26,755 bases of DNA from JAHEJX01 sp041605955 (GTDB lineage Bacteria; Actinomycetota; Acidimicrobiia; Spongiisociales; UBA5794). A model generated the notes under the pieces. That model did no database searches and was not told the DNA's origin. It saw only the letters and a list, made by a program, of their open reading frames with translations. The stretch covers positions 1 through 26,755 of the forward strand of contig JBFIXI010000057.1 in NCBI GenBank assembly GCA_041605955.1. The letters are read 5' to 3'. The translations under genes were made by a program, and so were the position numbers. Shown here piece after piece: positions 23,615 to 26,755 of this stretch; position 1 is the stretch's first letter; every line of letters starts with the position of its first letter.

Positions 23615-25519
23615 ATGGAGCAGCGAGAGACCGTGACCCCGGCCGAGACAATCAATCACGCTGAGTCCGCCTGGTGGCAGCAAGTGCTGGTGCCGCTTCT
23701 GATCATTGCTCTGGCGCAGGTTGCCCGCGTCCTGTTCCCCATCATGTTCGAGATCGGCGAGGACTGGGACTTCCTCCTGGCAGGACTGGTGGCTCTTGGG
23801 ACCTTCGCGGCGCCACTGCTGGCACTCGGGGCGGGCCGGCTCAGTGCCCGCACCTCCCTGGCTGGCGGCGCCGCGTTGGTCGGAGGTGCGCTTGTCCTGT
23901 TACGCGCGCTCGACCCCATCCCTGCGGCGGTGGCAATCGGTGCGGTTGCCGTGGCGCTGGCGGGAGCAACTTTGGTGGTGGCGCGGGCCTCACTTGGATC
24001 TCCGATCGACTCGGGGGCGCTGGTACCAGCGATCGTGCTCGGCCTTGGCGTGGATGCAGCTCTCCGGGCTGGATTCGGGTCATGGGACCTCGCCTGGCAG
24101 GACAGCCCGGCTTCCTGGGTGGTGGTACTACTGATCGCAGGCGGCCTGCTCGCCACGGCAGCGTATGGGGCTCGCGATGAGAGTCGGCCAACGGATCGAG
24201 CGGTGGCCCCGATGTTCTGGGTCGCCCTTGGTGCCTATTTGATGCTGCAGCTGCTGTTCCTACAGAACTTCGCATTTGTCGGTTCTCAAGCAGGAGTCAG
24301 CTTCGCCGTTGCCGTACTGGTCGTGCTGGTCGGTGATCTGGCAGCCGTCGCCGCGGCGTATGGGGCGCTGCGGATGCCACCGGCGTCGGCCATCGAGGTC
24401 GCCGCCGGCGTGGCCGCAGCGGCGCTGGCGTGGGTCCTGCCGCAAGTGGAGGGGGCTCTCAGTTGGCTCGTCGTCATCGCCGTGCAGGCTCTAGTCACCT
24501 CACTGCTGGCGCGCGCCTCGATTCGCCGTCCACCGCACGAAGCCAGCGCCCGCCGTTCCATCCTGGCTCTGGCGGCAGGCAGCGTGGTCTTCTTGGCATT
24601 CGTCCTGCTGTGGTCGCTTCACATCGATCAGCCGCTTCCCTTCCCCCGCCAAGCCTTGGTAGCGGTGGCTGTGGTCATCGTCTCCTGGGTAGGGCTGCGG
24701 CCGGCAACGAGAGAGGCGAGCGTCCTCGCGTCGGTGACGGTGCCGGCGATGGCCGTCGTAGCCGGGCTGACAGTCGTGACCCCGATCGCGCTGTGGGCCA
24801 GCCAGCCGAGCCCGGAGCCGGCTCCTTCCGTCAGCAACGCGGTGCGGCTCGTCAGCTACAACGCTCGAGGCGCGGTCGACACCGATGGGCAGCTGGCCCC
24901 TGACCGCATCGTGGCCGAGATCGTCTCGTCCGATCCAGACATCGTGGTTTTGCAGGAAGCGGCCCGGGGATGGCCGATTCACGGCACGATGGATCTGGTT
25001 GCATATCTGCAGCGGCATCTCGAGATGGACTACGTCTATGTTTCCGCTGCCGACGGCCAGTTCGGCAATGCCATCTTCTCCAGGCTGCCGGCCACGGAGA
25101 TAGCCAGCGGGCAGTTGCCTAAGGATGGCAGCCAGCACCGGGGCTATACGGTGGTGCGGATCGAGACGGGGGTGGGTGATCTGGTTGTCGCCGGCACTCA
25201 CATCCATAGTCGCTCCCGGGTCCAGGTGACCGCCTTGCTCGAGGCTATCGATGCCACCGCACGGCTCGTAGTTGCCGGCGATATGAACATTGCCCCGGAC
25301 GATCCGGAGGTGGAACTCTTCACCGACGCCGGCCTCGTCGACGTGATCGGCGCCACCGGCGATCCTTGCCGCACCACTTCGGCGGAGCCTGCCTCGGAGT
25401 GTGATCGACCCGACTGGGTCTTCGTAACGCCTGACGTCGCCATCGCCGAAGTGCGCATCGGCACGGGTGGGGCCTCCGATCACCTGGCGATTCACGTCAC
25501 GCTCTCGCCAGGCTCTTGA
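23615..25519 (+). CDS. Polytopic membrane protein fused to endonuclease/exonuclease/phosphatase (EEP) domain
   Basis: 634 residues, ATG 23615, GGAG at 23604-23607. Residues about 20-400 are mostly hydrophobic, with roughly twelve membrane segments. Residues 410-634 form an EEP (DNase I-like) domain: LVSYNARGAVDT at the first strand, DIVVLQEA with catalytic Glu448, AGTHIHS, AGDMNIAPDD with Asp556 and Asn558, RPDWVF, and SDHLAIHV with Asp622-His623. All metal and catalytic residues of this superfamily are kept. Substrates in the superfamily include phospholipids, inositol phosphates and nucleic acids; which applies is unknown. With an even number of helices the domain would be cytoplasmic or not depending on topology that I cannot fix. 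The last codons overlap the -35 element of the Hsp20 gene. Confidence 0.9.
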   Translation: MEQRETVTPAETINHAESAWWQQVLVPLLIIALAQVARVLFPIMFEIGEDWDFLLAGLVALGTFAAPLLALGAGRLSARTSLAGGAALVGGALVLLRALDPIPAAVAIGAVAVALAGATLVVARASLGSPIDSGALVPAIVLGLGVDAALRAGFGSWDLAWQDSPASWVVVLLIAGGLLATAAYGARDESRPTDRAVAPMFWVALGAYLMLQLLFLQNFAFVGSQAGVSFAVAVLVVLVGDLAAVAAAYGALRMPPASAIEVAAGVAAAALAWVLPQVEGALSWLVVIAVQALVTSLLARASIRRPPHEASARRSILALAAGSVVFLAFVLLWSLHIDQPLPFPRQALVAVAVVIVSWVGLRPATREASVLASVTVPAMAVVAGLTVVTPIALWASQPSPEPAPSVSNAVRLVSYNARGAVDTDGQLAPDRIVAEIVSSDPDIVVLQEAARGWPIHGTMDLVAYLQRHLEMDYVYVSAADGQFGNAIFSRLPATEIASGQLPKDGSQHRGYTVVRIETGVGDLVVAGTHIHSRSRVQVTALLEAIDATARLVVAGDMNIAPDDPEVELFTDAGLVDVIGATGDPCRTTSAEPASECDRPDWVFVTPDVAIAEVRIGTGGASDHLAIHVTLSPGS

Positions 25520-25552
25520 CAAAAACGAATCTGAGTGTCATATATACAGATT
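25516..25552 (+). promoter_or_regulatory. Promoter of the Hsp20 gene with overlapping dyad
   Basis: A consensus -35 TTGACA (25516-25521) overlaps the stop codon of the preceding gene. The -10 is CATATA (25539-25544, 17-base spacer) or TATATA (25541-25546, 19-base spacer). A perfect 6-bp inverted repeat, AATCTG (25528-25533) and CAGATT (25547-25552), brackets the -10, where a repressor would block polymerase. It matches neither the CIRCE nor the HAIR heat-shock operator. Promoter is well supported; operator is inference. Confidence 0.75.
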
Positions 25553-25560
25553 ATCTATCA

Positions 25561-25592
25561 TCCTATCCTCGGTACGCGTGTCCGAGATGGGA
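25561..25592 (+). promoter_or_regulatory. Structured 5' leader of the Hsp20 mRNA
   Basis: TCCTATCCTCGG (25561-25572) can fold onto CCGAGATGGGA (25582-25592): eleven pairs including one G-U, one bulged C at 25567, 9-base loop. The TCCTATCCT arm could alternatively pair with the ribosome site AGGAGGA (about 25618-25624). It could be a temperature-responsive leader, but that is speculative. Confidence 0.4.
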
Positions 25593-25629
25593 GTGAACCG
25601 CAGAATCACAGAGAGAAGGAGGAGTTCGG

Positions 25630-26064
25630 ATGCTGCGCTTCACGGATGCTCTTGGAGATATCCACCACGCCTTCAACTCTGCTACCCGCCGCCGCCATGC
25701 CGGCAACATGCCGACGGACATCGTGCAGGAGGACGATCGGTACACGCTGCGCTTCGATCTGCCCGGCGTGGACGCTGACGATGTCGACGTGACGGTCGCA
25801 CAAGACCTCCTTACCGTCACCGTCTTCCGCACCGACGATGCAGCCGAAGACGGCTCGTGGCTGGTGCGGGAGCGGCCCGTTGGGACGTATCGCCGGCGGG
25901 TTCGTCTCGGTGGCCGCCTCGATACCAGCGACGTCACCGCCGACTATCACAACGGTGTGCTCACCGTGACGTTTCCGATCCGCGAAGACGCCGGCAGGCG
26001 CAACGTGGCGATTGCGGTTGGCAGTCCGTCGCGAGAGGCCATCACGGTCGAGGCCGCGTCCTAG
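25630..26064 (+). CDS. Small heat-shock protein, Hsp20/alpha-crystallin family
   Basis: 144 residues, ATG 25630, with a strong purine-rich ribosome site GAGAGAAGGAGGAG (25611-25624). Hsp20 proteins form oligomers that hold unfolding proteins in the cytoplasm without ATP. The alpha-crystallin domain begins at MPTDIVQEDDRYTLRFDLPG and has VDADDVDVTV, VRERPVGTYRRRVRL and the conserved end ADYHNGVLTVTFP, the A-x-x-x-N-GVL type motif. The N-terminal arm (LRFTDALGDIHHAF) is short, and the C-terminal tail lacks a clear I-x-I, though VAIAV could serve. A dedicated promoter lies 80-115 bases upstream. Nothing suggests it is co-transcribed with the membrane hydrolase. Confidence 0.93.
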   Translation: MLRFTDALGDIHHAFNSATRRRHAGNMPTDIVQEDDRYTLRFDLPGVDADDVDVTVAQDLLTVTVFRTDDAAEDGSWLVRERPVGTYRRRVRLGGRLDTSDVTADYHNGVLTVTFPIREDAGRRNVAIAVGSPSREAITVEAAS

Positions 26065-26112
26065 CGGCGATCGCTGGAGAACCTCTTCTTGCTCTTCAGG
26101 GAGTGATGAACT

Positions 26113-26459
26113 GTGATCTCGCGACTCACCTTCACCGCATTAGTGGTCATGGCGCTCGTCACGGGCGCGCTCGCGGCGGACCAGTTCCATCGGTAGACGG
26201 GATGATCGAGCAGCAAATCGGCGACGAGGGCGCGGCGACCGACACCCACGCCACTGGCGCAGGAAGCCCGTGGATTGCGCAGAAGTCGCCGCCGTCGTCC
26301 TCGTTGGCTCCGGTGTGGCTCCACTCCGAGCTGCGCAACCGCGATGGGGCGGCGATCGACGCGGCCGCAGAGGTGCGCCGCAGCGTCGGGGCGATTGTCG
26401 ACTCCGGCATGCGCCACTTTTTGCAGGCCGTCGCCGCGATACAGGGGCTACCCACCTGA
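26113..26459 (+). pseudogene. Small secreted protein gene, apparently frameshifted
   Basis: From GTG 26113 (AGGGAG at 26098-26103, 9 bases ahead) one frame encodes a textbook signal peptide (ISRLTFTALVVMALVTGALAADQFHR) broken here as ISRLTFTALVV and MALVTGALA, then stops at TAG 26194-26196. A different frame continues at once with SVDGMIEQQIGDEG and runs to 26459, ending HSELRNRDGAAID, VRRSVGAIVDSGM, and RHFLQAVAAIQGLPT. Joining the two near 26185-26195 with a one-base shift gives a ~115-residue exported protein of unknown family. It could be a true pseudogene, a sequencing indel, or a natural shift. An ATG at 26106 is in the second frame, but its ribosome site is only 2 bases away, so it is a poorer start. 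Unknown function. Confidence 0.55.
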
Positions 26460-26614
26460 GGGGACGGAGCCGTCCGTGGCTGTTAGCAAGCTTCTTCCCG
26501 ATACCACGTCCCGAGTTTCGAGTTGTCCGCGCTCGCCGCTGTCACGCCAGGCCTCGTGGCGGCAGCTAGCCGGGCCGCAAAGAGTGAAACCCAATAGATC
26601 CAAAGGAGGCTTTC
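26460..26614. other. Intergenic stretch before the last gene
   Basis: 155 bases with no gene seen. It holds a minor hairpin (ACGGA/TCCGT, 26464-26477) just after the preceding stop and, at its end, the perfect ribosome site AAAGGAGG. No convincing promoter was found. Confidence 0.4.
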
Positions 26615-26755
26615 ATGCGTAGATGGCTATCACGGACGAGCTTGGCGTTGCCGCTCGTCGGATTGTTGATGATCGCAATGGCGGTACCGACCACCGCTCA
26701 GGAGTCCCCGGAGGTCGTCGCCCCTACTCGGGTGAATCTGGTGACGCCGTATATC
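26615..26755 (+). CDS. Exported protein, N-terminal part only (3'-partial)
   Basis: ATG 26615 follows a perfect ribosome site, AAAGGAGG at 26602-26609, so this is very likely a well-translated gene. The 47 visible residues start with a signal peptide: basic RRWLSRTS, hydrophobic LALPLVGLLMIAMAVP, and a likely cleavage after TTAQ or nearby. The mature start ESPEVVAPTRVNLVTPYI resembles the opening of secreted or membrane proteins with NEW3-type beta domains, but too little is visible to name it. The gene runs off the right edge. Confidence 0.8.
   Translation, partial: MRRWLSRTSLALPLVGLLMIAMAVPTTAQESPEVVAPTRVNLVTPYI

Noticed and set aside
25516..25552. CIRCE or HAIR heat-shock operator at Hsp20
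   Set aside because: Neither TTAGCACTC-N9-GAGTGCTAA nor CTTGAGT-N7-ACTCAAG is present; only an unassigned dyad.
25571..25584. Third DosR-like box (GGTACGCGTGTCCG) in the Hsp20 leader
   Set aside because: Only 8 of 10 core positions fit, and it lies downstream of the sigma-70-type promoter and within a hairpin loop; likely chance.
1..26755. CRISPR arrays, tRNA/rRNA genes, insertion sequences, phage or defence genes
   Set aside because: No regularly spaced repeats, transposase, integrase, or RNA-gene sequence was seen by reading; not checked with a covariance-model search.

Overview
The window is GC-rich (roughly two thirds G+C by eye), uses GTG as well as ATG starts, and encodes a deazaflavin (F420)-dependent nitroreductase-type protein. 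With many singly transcribed genes separated by GC-rich hairpins, this fits an actinobacterial chromosome. An uncultured Acidimicrobiia-like organism is my best guess, but no marker gene or rRNA is present to prove it. I see no tRNA, rRNA, CRISPR array, transposase, integrase or plasmid/phage gene.

Region 1 (1-10297) is a carbohydrate locus. A very large secreted protein, cut by the left edge, carries repeated beta-sandwich modules, a Calx-beta domain, a GH16 laminarinase-type domain and a C-terminal parallel beta-helix. A perfect terminator hairpin follows. Then come a cytoplasmic GH3 beta-glucosidase-like enzyme and, overlapping its stop codon, an ~1150-residue protein of no family I can name that resembles (alpha/alpha)6-barrel glycosidases/phosphorylases. 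Together they suggest extracellular beta-1,3-glucan cleavage followed by intracellular processing; no transporter for the products is in the window.

Region 2 (10322-17253) holds housekeeping and orphan genes: an F420-type nitroreductase, a CPA1 Na+/H+ antiporter, a helical protein of unknown function divergent from a small membrane protein, a SAM methyltransferase followed closely by a YccF-family membrane protein, a GyrI-like protein and a B3/B4-domain protein.

Region 3 (17367-23366) has a 650-residue cysteine- and aromatic-rich beta-type protein without a signal peptide, a strong bidirectional terminator, an MFS transporter, an exported metallophosphoesterase, and a two-gene minus-strand unit (a stand-alone E2-type acyltransferase domain and a fumarylacetoacetate-hydrolase-family enzyme).

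Region 4 (23367-26755) starts with a motif-rich intergenic region (two DosR-box-like elements 30 bp apart and a 13-bp palindrome). It continues with a membrane protein fused to an endonuclease/exonuclease/phosphatase domain, an Hsp20 gene with a recognisable promoter and a structured leader, a small secreted-protein gene that looks frameshifted, and the start of another exported protein at the right edge.

The most unusual items are the GH16 domain nested inside a loop of a carbohydrate-binding-like module, the unnamed large enzyme coupled to GH3, the DosR-like boxes placed for a leaderless transcript, and the frameshifted signal-peptide gene.
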